The notes beneath the pieces are model-generated. The model saw only the letters and a list, made by a program, of their open reading frames with translations, was not told the origin of the DNA and ran no database searches. Positions 41,611 to 52,474 of a stretch of 64,000 bases of DNA are shown here, in pieces; position 1 is the first letter of the stretch, and the number at the start of each line of letters is the position of its first letter. A program made the position numbers and the translations under genes. Source of the DNA: Nematopogon swammerdamellus. Taxonomy: Eukaryota; Arthropoda; Insecta; Lepidoptera; Adelidae. The stretch is taken from positions 19,055,791 through 19,119,790 of the forward strand of contig OX336344.1 of the NCBI GenBank assembly GCA_946902875.1, read 5' to 3'.

Positions 41611-43174
41611 ATACGGAAGTGTGTGTGCCTTCGATTCTCTCTATTAAAATGGTAGAAGTAAACGTAATATTATTGTAACGTATTTAATTGTCGAACTCTA
41701 ATGGTTAATAATCCCGGTGATACATTTTGTAATATTCTAGTGTTGATAAATTAATAAGATTACTTATACAATTTTTTGTTTTGTGTATAATATGTAATGG
41801 AAGGATTTTACAGTACAGAACCTGTACAATGGTGCTTTGTAATTTAACATAAGGTTGCCTTAAGGCCCGTTCACACCGCGCCCGGGGCCCGCGCCGCCCC
41901 GTTCAATGTACACTATTTTTGTAATTAGAGAAATTATTTATGAGGTAAGAACAAGTTTATGTGTAATAGTGAAAGATTTTTGGAGTAATTGCCTTTATAT
42001 TTTCATATGTATTTATCGCGTTAGGTTAGAGGATGACTTGTTTATATTAGCGGGCCGGTCCGCCTGCGAGCTTGCGAGGGGACGGTCCCAGTCAGACTAG
42101 GTATGGAATGTCCACTCACTCGTTTTGTTAGCAAAATGTTCACAAGCTTCATCTCGTCTTGTAGCCCCCCACACTAAACCCCACTAGTTGTTTGTACGTC
42201 CGTTCTTCCTAAGTGCCTTCAGAACGTATGAATGTGGATATACACTCGATCGATTTTGATATTAACATTCGCTTCCGAAATCGTTAGGGCTTTACAGTTT
42301 TTTGAGCAATATAAAACAAATACATGTGTTGAGAGTAAAATTAAATATGTTTTGTTTTAATTTATAAAGTTAGTTTCATATCCGAAATAATAAAATTCCT
42401 GATGGACAGTGCATGTGTTACGCTTTTAACTTGAGAGCATTCAGACGGGAGACTAACTTTAAGACTTTAATAGGAGGAAAACTGTTTGAGCAGTTTTCTA
42501 CCATTTTTGCAGCAGGAGAAGTCTTCGAATACACATACAAGCACGAGTTGTGTCGCACCCTCCTGTATACATATACACAGATGCGTGCCGCGCTTCTTAA
42601 CCGCTCAAGTGTTGGCAGGACATCTGTGTCCCGGCGCCAGGGGACGTCCGACTCAGCAGTACCTACCGATTTATTAGCTTACTACGCGCGACCTACTCGC
42701 TAGGTTAAACTCGCGAGGCGCGTGGCACATGCGGCCCACTGGGATCTGTAAAAAAAGTCGCCAAAGTTGAACAAAAAAGAAAATTCCAGTTATTTTCGAG
42801 AAGTGGTAATGAAGGCACATTAGCGCGCCCCGCTGCAAATAAAAATGATTTTCGCTGCTTGTTGTGTTTGTGTATAAGTTCGAAAGAATACAAAATTTCT
42901 AAAGCCAGTTCGCATGTGTATGAAATCAAAACGAAGCATAACCTCATTTATTTGTGAATAGCAATGTCCAACTCACAGTTCACAGGAATCAAAGGTCAGA
43001 GGACTGTAAGGTATAGATAACTTTGTATGAAATGTTGCAACGATTACAAGCATGCTAAATTTTCTACAGATGTTCATATGTTTTTTCTCTCCTTGCGTAA
43101 CTAAAAGTAAATATCTCCGACATTTTACGTAGATGAGCTCACGCCGGGGCAGACAGTTGAGCATTAATAAATAA
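41611..43174. other. 3' flank of warts
   Basis: The first part is probably 3' UTR. From about 42530 GC content rises, with short open frames but no recognised protein. Confidence 0.4.
42389..42394 (+). terminator. Possible poly(A) signal for warts
   Basis: AATAAA about 1.33 kb after the warts stop codon. Earlier variant signals exist, so the true 3' end is not fixed. Confidence 0.3.
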
Positions 43175-43412
43175 GATTTTTTTTTACATGTAATCCGGTA
43201 TGGGTGTCTGAGTCGGAGGGGCCAAAGCACATGCTCCGACCAGCCAAATTACCTCCGAGAAGGTTGGTGCCTGGAGACTTCCCTGGATTGCTGGCTATAC
43301 TGGACTAGAGGAGAACACAACCGAAGCTGCTACGCGGCCATCTTACATCCAGTACGGTGGTACCAACCCAGTCGGCTACAATTTGAGCCTACCACCTAGT
43401 AAGGGGCAAGGG
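43175..43412 (-). repeat. SINE-A, head-less copy
   Basis: Minus orientation: oligo-T, tail and core up to CTAGTAAGGGGCAAGGGAA. The tRNA-like head is missing. Confidence 0.8.
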
Positions 43413-44754
43413 AATTTAGTGGCACGCCTGACCGCTAGGTGTGGTCTCAGTTTTTGTACTGAAATACCGCACAAGCCAGCATTATTGTGCGAGCTCTGCT
43501 CGTTCCCACACCCAGTTTATTTATTCTAAACAGGCAGCCTAGCCTGATACGTCTAAATCCAGTTAAAATTTGTAGTCTTTGTCATTATCTTAGATTTATT
43601 TAGTCTAGTAAAATATCCATGAAGCAACTAGTTTTATAGAATGTGTTAGAAGTTTTATTCTTAAGCCTTGGCAGAGGGGTGAACCGTGTATCCTCCACTC
43701 CCGTTCTTAATGCTCTAAGGTTTTTACCAATCAATCTCAAATTTCAACCAATTAAACTATCCAAGGGTGCAACTTACAAGGTTCTAAGGCTGAATTCACA
43801 CGTACACACCACAAGGAACCATGGCTGTCCTACCGTGACGCTGTCACAGCCATTGACCACTTCACAGCCAAAGCAAGAGACTAAAACACCTAGTACAACG
43901 GATTTAGCGTTCGCCGTTGCAGAGCGCACAGGATGCAGTCGCCGGTCGACCTGTTGTCGGCACGTCGCAGGATCGTCGCACGTGTGAGTGCTATGATGTG
44001 TTACCATACCAATTACTTACTCTCCACAGATGGAGAATTTTGTAGTGTGATGGAATGTGGTAATTCTGAATTATTAAGCCTTAGGAAAAATAAAATAAAA
44101 AGAACAATTTAACAATTTATTAAAATAGACATAAATAACATCCCAAAAATATGTTCATCTTCTATTTATAAATTATCTACTTACGTAATTATATTGCAAG
44201 TGGAGTAAAGCTCATCTCTTGCGTCCTAGGGTGCAAATAACTTTGCACTTTTGTCAACAGACACTCTTGGAGTGGAGTTATTCTACTGGGACAACTTTCT
44301 TAGTGTGCTGTGCTGACTAATGGTTTGATATAAATATAAGTAGTTCAACCCAGCTTAACTTTATTGTAATATATTGGAAGAAAAATATAATTTCTATGCC
44401 TTGTTCACGGTAACAAGACCCGCATGACAGCAGGTAAGGGCTATACCAGATTTGCCACCGTCCCGATTCTGGCGGGACAGTCCCGATTTCGATGATATTG
44501 TACGTCTGATTTTTTATAACACGCAACGAGGGCACCGCACCCTTTCTATTAATTGCCAGTTATATAACTGTTATGTAACTGTAATTTATAAATTGGTCTA
44601 ACGTCAGAAATCGTTGCTCTGTAGATCTAATGAAAGCAGAATTTAAAATTTACCTCAACATGACATGTCTTGTTCGAAATTCGTAAATAAATATAAACAA
44701 CAAATGGGAACAAACTGTCCGAAGATGTCGTACAAGCACCCACCACCAATTCCT
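43413..44754. other. Intergenic DNA, no gene proven
   Basis: An open frame at 43643-43987 shows no domain. The stretch 43780-43990 is relatively GC-rich and may be part of a diverged element; TCGACCTGTTGTCGGCA (43945) recurs inverted near 61850. Nothing firm. Confidence 0.4.
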
Positions 44755-44758
44755 TTAA

Positions 44759-45055
44759 CCCTTTCGGCGCCAGGCCCGCCAGGACCCAGTCATGCGCCCA
44801 GGCCAAGGCTTTACGAAACCTCCACCGGTACTACTACTACAATAAACTACAATTAAACCTGTTTATATGAAAGCACTTTTCTAAATCACATATGTGTGCG
44901 CCTGGCCTCACAGAATGACTAATAGGCGCGCACAAATATGTGCGCCTGGCGCCACCTATTTATGAAAGCACTTTTTCTAAATCACATATGTGTGTGCCTG
45001 GCCTCACAAAATGACTATAGGCGCACACAAATATGTGCGACTGGCGCCGAAAGGG
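44759..45055. mobile_element. TTAA-type MITE with an internal duplication
   Basis: Ends CCCTTTCGGCGCCAG and CTGGCGCCGAAAGGG are perfect inverted repeats of 15 bp, flanked by TTAA on both sides (44755-44758 and 45056-45059), the piggyBac-type signature. Inside, a unit of about 110 bp with ATATGTGTGCGCCTGGCCTCAC and its partial complement occurs twice. Confidence 0.85.
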
Positions 45056-45423
45056 TTAAAAACAGGCTCGACAAACACCTAAAAAAAACACCAAACTAAA
45101 CTAACATCAAAATAACAAAGCACCAGTGAACTTAGACATGAACACATCAGCTTAGGCTGTTCGTGCATCAAATAAATAAATAAATAAAAATGATGCGGAA
45201 TAATGAAAGCGGCCCCGAGCAATAAAAAATATGCATGGAAAAATAATAAGCAAAATTAAATAATCATAAAAACACATAGTGTTTTTATTTTTTCCTTTAT
45301 TTGAATGGTGCAAATTGATCCGAACTCCAATTGTCTCCGATAACTGACAGATTGTCCCTATTTTTTATTCTAAAAGGTGGCAACCCTGGGCAGTTTGCTA
45401 ATGTAGGTTAGAGATGGCATCTA

Positions 45424-45788
45424 TAGTGCGACAAGGCTTGAAATGAACGTGGATGATGTTTGTGCGAGGGCGCTGCTGCAGCATTAGGGTTGTCAATTTT
45501 GAAAATGTCCTTACACTAGAGGAAAATATCACTGCAAAAGAAAATGTATGTATAGTACCTATAGGGTAGGTAGGTATTTACTTATTTTTTATTTTATGTA
45601 TTGAATTTTAGGAAGACTACCTCACTAATAACATAACAGATAGACTTCGATTTCTGCTAACAACACCACAGACTAAGAAGGGATACAATGTACGCGTGAA
45701 CGGGTGAAACGCGAGACGGTCATCTGGCAACACTGTGGCGGCGTTAGTTCCGCTGACTGCCACGTTCATTTCAAGCCTTGTCGCACTG
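45424..45788. mobile_element. MITE with TA target duplication
   Basis: Ends TAGTGCGACAAGGCTTGAAA and TTTCAAGCCTTGTCGCACTG are inverted repeats of about 29 bp with TA on each side, mariner-style. 365 bp, no coding. Confidence 0.75.
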
Positions 45789-46520
45789 TACGTTTAGTAT
45801 TAGACTGACTGCTGTCATGCGAGCCTCTTGCCATGACAAGAGTATAGGTATTTTTATCACAGAGAAATAAATAAAACAATTAAAAAACAATCCTAAAATT
45901 TTCAAGCCAGCTTAACCCTGTACCTTTAAAAATACCTACTGTGCAATTATTCTAAACTATTATTACATTTGGCAAAACTGACGTGAGAATTTTTCTAATA
46001 TTCCTATCTGAAGACTACTTGGTTGCGACAATTTACACAATGTTTCATATTTTTTTACAATGTTTTTATTTTCTACTTAGTTATATTGCTGTCAATTTTC
46101 TTACTAAGGCATCTAATGTTTTATAGATAAGAAACCATTGACATTTTGTTCTAATATAAAGTATGATGCAGGTTTACCGTGTCTTTGAAATCAAACGGCA
46201 TATACCATCTATATCTCCATACGATTTACCTTGGCAAACTGTAGGGTCAAACTACACGATCAGGGTAAATTCTCTTGAGGAAATTGGGGCTTTAATTCAA
46301 ATCAGGTCACGAAAGGCCAGGACTTTGCAGAACTTAGAGCTTCAATAGTCTGCAAACCTGCTGGTACGGTGCCTCGCTGAGTGAGGTGGTTTTGGGTGTC
46401 GACCTTTGGTCCCTTGGCACAAGCACGCATTGATTTTCATGAAAAAAAAACGCAGCACCACACTACCAAATCAAAGCTCACCTTCCCCTCTCCCTTATCC
46501 CTCTGAAGCTGCAATGGATC
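45789..46520. other. Intergenic DNA, no gene seen
   Basis: AT-rich; one short open frame at 46163-46348 without recognisable features. Confidence 0.4.
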
Positions 46521-46850
46521 CCCCCAAGAACGTTAAATGTATGGACGTCGGACCTTCCCCGCGCTGGCGTAACACGATATTTGTACAAACAATATTCGTT
46601 ACCACCCAATCAGAGCGCGATACCGCCCGATACCACCCAATCAGAGCGAGCGCCGTCCCCTCCGCTACCCGCGGAGCTCGGCGACGCTGTTTCCCATATA
46701 AGCATTGGGCAGTCTGACGTCTAAACTCTCTAAATGTTCTTGGATCCCCCATTCAGTCGAGCCACTCGAAGCAGAGTTCTACCCAAATCAATATAGTTTG
46801 ACCCTTCAGTAAAGAAATAAATACCCATAAACTGCATTGTCTTATGGACA
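46520..46850 (+). promoter_or_regulatory. Promoter-like block or possible solo LTR
   Basis: Two CCAATCAGAGCG boxes (about 46607 and 46638), then CCCATATAAGCATT at about 46693 as a TATA-like box and GCAGTCTGACG as initiator-like sequence, then AAATAAATA near 46815. Such an order fits a Pol II promoter followed by a poly(A) signal, as in an LTR, but no gene and no TG...CA ends or duplication were fixed. Confidence 0.35.
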
Positions 46851-47000
46851 AGATCCCGCTCTAAAGGGCGACAGGGTAGCCACCTCTCACCTTTCCCACT
46901 GATGCATGTTGGGTCTTAGTGCCTTACTTGCTGCTTGATAGTTAATTTTGAAAAACATGGTGGTCGGTGTTGTGCTGTAATTTACGAAGATAGCTGTTTG
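46851..47000 (+). repeat. Family-C retroposon, fragment
   Basis: GACAAGATCCCGCTCTAAAGGGC, CTCACCTTTCC, TGCCTTACTTGCTGCTTGAT and TGGTCGGTGTTGTGCTGTAA match the middle of family C. Both ends are missing. Confidence 0.7.
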
Positions 47001-47258
47001 CATGCATTCTAACTCTGCCTGTGTATATCAGCGTGGGGGCGTGCACTTTAACTCTGCTGGTAGAAACGGGCATGACTGTAGCGCCCAGCTTAACCCCACC
47101 GGCACTCTACCTGAGTAAACAAGAGTTAGACATAATATTAATTTGTGTTCGTTTTTTTCTTCATAACAAGTTGATCATACTAGGTATTTATTTCTTTAGG
47201 TAAATCTGACGCATTACAACTAACCTACCAGGAGCACACTAGGAGACAAGAGGACACC

Positions 47259-50200
47259 CTATCCATGTAATTTGTCATTTATCTCTATCTTAGCCTCTTC
47301 AACTTTATGCGGTCCTGCTACAGGCTGCTCCCCCTTCTCGATGTAGTGGTAGTTGATGAATCGCGCTCCCTGCGTGAGCTGAGCGCACTCGTTGGTTAAG
47401 TGGCACGCGAAGAGGAGCATATTGCGCGGCTGCACTCGCCACGCGAACCGCATGAAGCAGAGGGAATAGGCGCACAACGCTGCGGAAAAAAATCAAATCA
47501 AATCAAAATATGTTTATTGCACTTGAACCATTTTTTGCAAAATGTACAGCTTAACGCCGTAGTCTTTCTCCTCCGGCGAACCTTTGGGTTGTCATGAAAG
47601 AGTGTGTAGTTGCAGAGAACAAATAAAGAGATGGTGATATCTCACTAATATCATAAATGTGAAAGTATGTTTGTTTGTTTGTTTGTTTGTTCCTCTTTCA
47701 CGCCTTAACGGCTGGACGGATTTTGACGAAACTTCGTATAGGGGTAGTGTATATCCCGGAGTAACATAATTTTTAAAAAAAGTGGTCAAGTTCGAGTCGA
47801 CCTCGCGTAAAGAGGGTTCCGTACCATCGCATTTTCTGTGAGAACTAGAAGGATTGGGATTTTCTTTTATGTTTTCCTGTAAATTAAGTACATATCACAC
47901 GGTAACATAATTAAAAAAAAAATTGTGGTCAAGTTCGAGTCGGGGTCGCGTAAAGAGGGTTCCGTACCATCGCGTTTTCTGTAAGAACTAGAAGGATTGG
48001 GATTTTCTTTTATGTTTTCCTGTAAATTAAGTGTATATCCCACGGTAACATAATTTTTTTTTAAATTGTGGTCAAGTTCGAGTCGGGGTCGCGTAAAGAG
48101 GGTTCCGTACCATCGCGTTTTTTGTGAGAACTAGAAGGATTGGGATTTTCTTTTAAGTTTTCCTGTAAATTAAGTGTATATCCCATGATAACATAATTTT
48201 TTTTAAAGTGGACAAGTTCGAGTCGATTTCGCGTAAAAAGGGTTCCGTACCATCGCGTTTTCTGTGAGAACTAGAAGGCTTAGGATTTTCGTTTAGGTTT
48301 TCCTGTAAATTAAGTGTATATTACATGGTAACATATTTAAAAAAAAAGGGGTTAAGTTCGAGTCGGGCTCGCGTTAAGAGGGTTCCGTACCATCCCGTTT
48401 GCTGTAAAGGGGGAGGGAGAGGGGAGGGGGAAGGGGAGGGGGAGGGGAGGGGGATGGGAGGGAGAGGAGGAGGGACAGGGAGAGGGAGAGGGAGAGGGAG
48501 GGGAGAGGGGAGGGGAGGGGGGAGGGGGAGGGGAGGGGGGGGAGAGGGAGAGGGAGAGGGAGAGGGAGAGGGAGAGGGTGAGGGAGAGGGAGAGGGAGAG
48601 GGAGAGGGAGAGGGAGAGGGAGAATATAAGATAAACGATAGTTTATTATCATATTTGCGTTTAAATCGAATTTGGTTGTTTCTCTTAAATAGTTCTAAAA
48701 AAAGTCCTCCATACAATTTAAGCCGATCATCTAAATTCGGTTAAAATTAGTACACGCACATTTAGCTATACGAGACACAGGATAGGCCAAATAAAATTCA
48801 GTTCCGGTTACGCTAATAAGTGGAGTATTTTACTTAGTTAGGTATCTAAAGTATTTGATTTATTTTAACTGAAGTTTCTTATTTAAATATCGATAGCTTT
48901 TTCCCGCGGATTCGCTCGCTTGAAATTCGTATTTCAAAAGAAGAAAGTAAGTAAATTAGGCCGGGGCCGGAGGGTGAACTGGATTTAGATGAACAATAAA
49001 CATTCTCAAAGAAAGTAAGTAACATACTAAAGGCGAGGCCGAAGGCCGGCTGCGTTCAGGAAGAATATAAACCTTTTTAATGAAAGTAAGTAACAGAGGG
49101 CGAGGCCGAAGGCCGAGCTGCGTTCAGGAAGACCATAAACCTTCTCGAAGAAAGTAAGTAACTGAGGGTGAGGCCTAAGGTCGAGCTGCGTTCAGAAAGA
49201 CTATAATCCTTCTCGAAGAAAGTAAGTAACTAAGGGCGTGGCCGAAGGCCGAGCTGTATCCTGGAAGACGCTAAACCTTCTCGATGACAGTAAGTAACTA
49301 TGGGCGATAGTTACTTACTTTCTTCAAGGCGGTTTATAGTCTTCCTGAACACAGCTCGGCCTTCGGCCTCGCCCTTAGTTACTTACTTTCTTCGAGAAGT
49401 TTTATGATCTTCCTGAACGCAGCTCGGCCTTCGGCCTCGCCCTCTGTTACATACTTTCATTAAAAAGGTTTATATTCTTCCTGAACGCAGCTCGGCCTTC
49501 GGCCTCGCCCTCAATGACTTAATTTCTTCGAGAAGGTTTTCCTGAACGCAGCTCGGCCTTCGGCCTCGCCCTTAGTTACTTACTTTCTTCGAAAAGGTTA
49601 TCGTCTTCCTGAACGCAGCTCGGCCTTCGGCCTCGCCCTCAGTTACTTACTTTCTTCAAGAAGGTTTATAGTCTTCCTGAACGCAGCTCGGCCTTCGGCC
49701 TCGCCCTTAGTTACTTACTTTCTTCGAGAAGGTTTACTGTCTTCCAGAATGCAGCTCAGCCTGAAGCTTCGCCGTTAGTTACTTACTTTAGTTGAGAAGG
49801 TTTATCGTTTACCTGAACCCAGCTCGCCCTTAGTTACTTACTTTCTTCCTTTGAAATACGAATTTCACGCGAGCGAAGCCGCGGGCAAAAGCTAGTAGAT
49901 ATTATATAATTTAAACTGATAATACATATCACACACGCTGAATCCCGAAAATCGGGGTAAGCAGAGTAATCGGTGTCGTGCTGCAAGTACTCTGGTAAAT
50001 TACAGCACAACACCGACCACCACGTTTCGCAAAGTATTCGAACAAGATTCAATCGATCAAGCAGCAAGTAAGGCACGAAGACCCACCTGCTGCATGACTC
50101 GCTGGAAGTACCGTGCCAAGGTGAGAGGTGGCGAGTCTGTCGCCCTTTAGCACGGCATCTTGTACTTATTCCTTAGACGCCTTTTACGACATGCATGGCG

Positions 50201-52474
50201 AGAGATGCAGTGGGGCTATTATTTTTAAGCACCGGTCCCACACAATGCTGTACCGGCCCCACACGGTACTTAGTTGGGTTTTATTCTAATTGAACTATTC
50301 ATTCTATAAAACATGTCAATTGTCAAAGTATACCTCACTTCCGTTAGCGTCAAATTATTTACATAGGTAATGAGTGCAGAGCTATATCCCTCTTGATATA
50401 AAAATATGCATACACATGTACAATTTCTAACATATTCATACGATGATTTAAAAGAGAGGTTGTCGACTTGACACTGGGCATTCTTATCTGTAACGACAGA
50501 TGTATGTAAATAAGTACCACTCCCAAGGCTAACTTGCGCACTCCGAGATATGAAAAGATGAGCTGAGCGATATATCGGTTATTACTGTCTTTCACAAGTA
50601 CAATTTCCAAAGTGATAAAAACTAAACAAGTTTATCCTCCACAGAACTGAACGCTCTCCCTGCCCACATATTTCTGCCCAGGTATAGTCTCGGGTCCTTC
50701 GAGAGAAGCGTGAATATGCACCTGTCAGGCCGGCATGGCATTCGCAACCCCCGCGTACGACCGAATGTCCATGGGCGTCGTTAGCCATGGGCCACACCTT
50801 ATGGGTGGCACGGCGACAAAGGTCGAGCTTTCTATAAAAAAAAAATCTATATTCAATCTGTGTTTTGTACAACCTTAATTATAGTTGTGCCAGTGAGAAG
50901 AATCACCTATTTTATAGTACCGTGTTTTTTTATGGAAACTGATACGGTGGCTACATCACCTACAACTTCCGTGATGTCAGCCCATAACACCGGGTGAACT
51001 AGGTGCCATGTCAGTGCTTCCCTTCAAGTTCAATAAAGAATATTATGTCTTCGATTCAGGTGCGTAAATTTATTCATGATAACGTGTAGATATTTGGTAA
51101 CATGAATCAATTCAACTTAATACAAGATTAAGGTGGAAATAAGACTCAAACCGTGCTACCCGAGCACTGATGATTGAAACACGAACCGTATGCTAATGTA
51201 AATAGGTGCGAAATTCATTCTACTCGTGCGGTGGCTGATACGTCGCGCCGACGATGAATGTTTGCGCGAAAATCACACTATTTATTAAATTTCACGTGTT
51301 CGAAAGATGGAACAAAATATTTATTTCGCTACGATTGTAGGGAATAATATTATCTATATTTCTATGAGGGTCTTTGAAACAATTTATGCTTATCAAGATA
51401 ATTTAACTTGAATGTACAATTTTCGTACTTTTCGTTATTTTTTGGAGATTTATTACACCTTTTCAAATTACCTAGTAAAATATAATTTTTTTCGCTATGT
51501 TTGTTAATTAAAGATCAATACATAACATATTTTTTACAGATTTTTTATCTTTACCAATAGCTCAATAATTTCGTTTAAAGTTGACCTTTTGACCCTTAGT
51601 CTCGCCTTAAGTTTACATAATATAACAGACATACCGAGAGTCATCTTGCCGCTGATGAAGCTGGCATGTTTGTTGGTGTCGGCGATGGCCGCTAGAGGGA
51701 TGCCCCAGTTCGCTACTGGACCCCAGAAGTGTGTGCTGAAACATAAATCAAATATATTGAGTCCTTTCGGGATGATAAAAAAGTATGATGATAGAAAGTT
51801 GCTTTAATCTGTAATAAAATTTTTGTGTTTCTATGCAATAATGTATGAATAAATACATCGCCTTGATAATCGAGACGAGTAAAAAACTAAGCTAGGTATG
51901 CCGGAATATAATAAAACCAAGGGGTCCAGATTATAGTTTGAAATTGGTTTTTTAATCTCTTTTTTTTATAGAAAGCGCGACATGTGACTCCGAGCCACCC
52001 ATAAGGCTTCTTATGCGAGAGATCTGAGGTTCCAATCCGGTCCGCCAATGAGTTTTTTCTGATGAAAACATTACGTGCATACCTACACCTGCTGCTTCAC
52101 AGTTCGGAACCAGTGTAAACTGTAGGTCCCTTCCCTTGCCCCTTACTAGGTGGTAGGCTCAAATTGTAGCCAACTGGGTTGGTACCACCGTACTGGATGT
52201 AAGATGGCCACATAGCAGCCTCGGTTGTGTTCTTCTCTAGTCCAGTATAGCCAGCAATCCAGGGAAGTCTCCGGTATGGCACCTACCTTCTCGGAGGTTA
52301 TATTGGCTGGTCGGAGCATGTGCTTTGGCCCCTCCAACTCAGCCACCCATAACTGATGATTACTTACTTAAAAAAAATCTAATTATTTAATTACAAAAAT
52401 TCTTACCTCATCAAATAATCCCGAAATTCTTTGCCTTTTAGCTGGTCGAAGAGCTTTACTATTAGCTTACTCAT
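47259..52474 (-). CDS. MPC1: Mitochondrial pyruvate carrier 1
   Basis: Three exons on the minus strand: 52474-52407, 51735-51635, 47479-47259, giving 129 residues plus stop with fitting phases (split codons AG|C and G|CG). MPC1 pairs with MPC2 in the mitochondrial inner membrane to import pyruvate. Evidence: N-terminal amphipathic segment [31 protein letters not shown], then [40 protein letters not shown] and FINYHY. These are the family signatures in order. The C-terminus has about 20 extra residues compared with human MPC1 (109 aa). Intron 2 is 4.2 kb and carries a large Helitron-like element, a family-C copy, a LINE fragment and a SINE-B tail. Divergent from LRPAP1, whose start is 1.43 kb away. 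Confidence 0.96.
47782..48400 (+). repeat. Tandem array, five units of 140-143 bp
   Basis: Units start at about 47782, 47925, 48068, 48208 and 48348, each with GTGGTCAAGTTCGAGTCG, AGGGTTCCGTACCATCGCG, AGAACTAGAAGG and TTTTCCTGTAAATTAAGTG. The last is truncated by the GA tract. Confidence 0.9.
48405..48625. repeat. Polypurine microsatellite (GGGAGA)n
   Basis: About 220 bases with essentially only G and A on the plus strand. The last third is a regular GGGAGA hexamer array. Open frames here on both strands (Gly/Glu or Pro/Leu/Ser repeats) are artefacts. Confidence 0.95.
48899..49870. repeat. Head-to-head inverted tandem array
   Basis: Left arm 48899-49310 has units with AAAGTAAGTAA, GGCGAGGCCGAAGGCC and GAGCTGCGTTCAGGAAGA; right arm 49311-49870 has the complement units (GTTACTTACTTTCTTC, CAGCTCGGCCTTCGGCCTCGCC). 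Units are about 61-75 bp. Ends of both arms carry GAAATTCGTATTTCAAA and its complement, followed by Helitron-type GCGGATTCGCTCGC, so the whole block is a giant imperfect palindrome. Confidence 0.9.
49925..50274 (-). repeat. Family-C retroposon, near full-length
   Basis: Minus orientation: TACATATCACACACGCTGAATCCCG on the left, the hairpin, TAAGGCACGAAGACCCACC, and the GTGGGGC head on the right, where the last part is duplicated (two copies of ACCGGyCCCACAC). Confidence 0.85.
50640..50850 (+). pseudogene. LINE 3'-end remnant
   Basis: Homologous to 10641-10850: CCCACATATTTC, GGCCGGCATGGCATTCGCAA, GACCGAATGTCCATGGGCGT and CTCTATAAAA-like end. Frames are broken. Confidence 0.6.
50925..51025 (-). 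repeat. SINE-B tail fragment
   Basis: Oligo-T, ATGGAAACTGATACGG, ACTTCCGTGATGTCAGCCC and CAGTGCTTCCCTTC in minus orientation; truncated like the copy at 11866. Confidence 0.75.
51026..51634. other. MPC1 intron 2, exon-proximal part
   Basis: AT-rich with nothing recognised. The donor GTATGT (minus) lies at 51634-51629. Confidence 0.6.
51985..52350 (+). repeat. SINE-A copy with damaged head, in MPC1 intron 1
   Basis: The head is reduced (GGCTTCTTATGCGAGAGAT, GGTTCCAATCC in the B box), while the body from CCAATGAGTTTTTTCTGA through the core to CAGCCACCCATA is well kept. There is no clear A-tail. Confidence 0.8.

Larger units (their letters stand above)
47640..49895 (+). mobile_element. Large composite Helitron-like element in MPC1 intron 2
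   Basis: It starts A|TCTCACTAATATCATAAATG and ends GCGAGCGAAGCCGCGGGCAAAAGCTAG|T, obeying the Helitron A|T rule. Internally it contains five direct units of 140-143 bp, a GA-rich microsatellite, a module also found at 38521 and an inverted array of about 65-80 bp units. No Rep/Hel coding was seen. The joining of all parts into one element is inferred from the ends. Confidence 0.5.

Noticed and set aside
43643..43987. 114-codon plus-strand frame
   Set aside because: No recognisable domain, and part of it is likely repeat-derived.
48325..48744. Gly/Glu and Pro/Leu/Ser repeat open frames on both strands
   Set aside because: They are translations of the (GGGAGA)n microsatellite.
47782..49870. 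CRISPR array
   Set aside because: The units are 65-143 bp direct or inverted repeats without unique spacers, in a eukaryotic intron.
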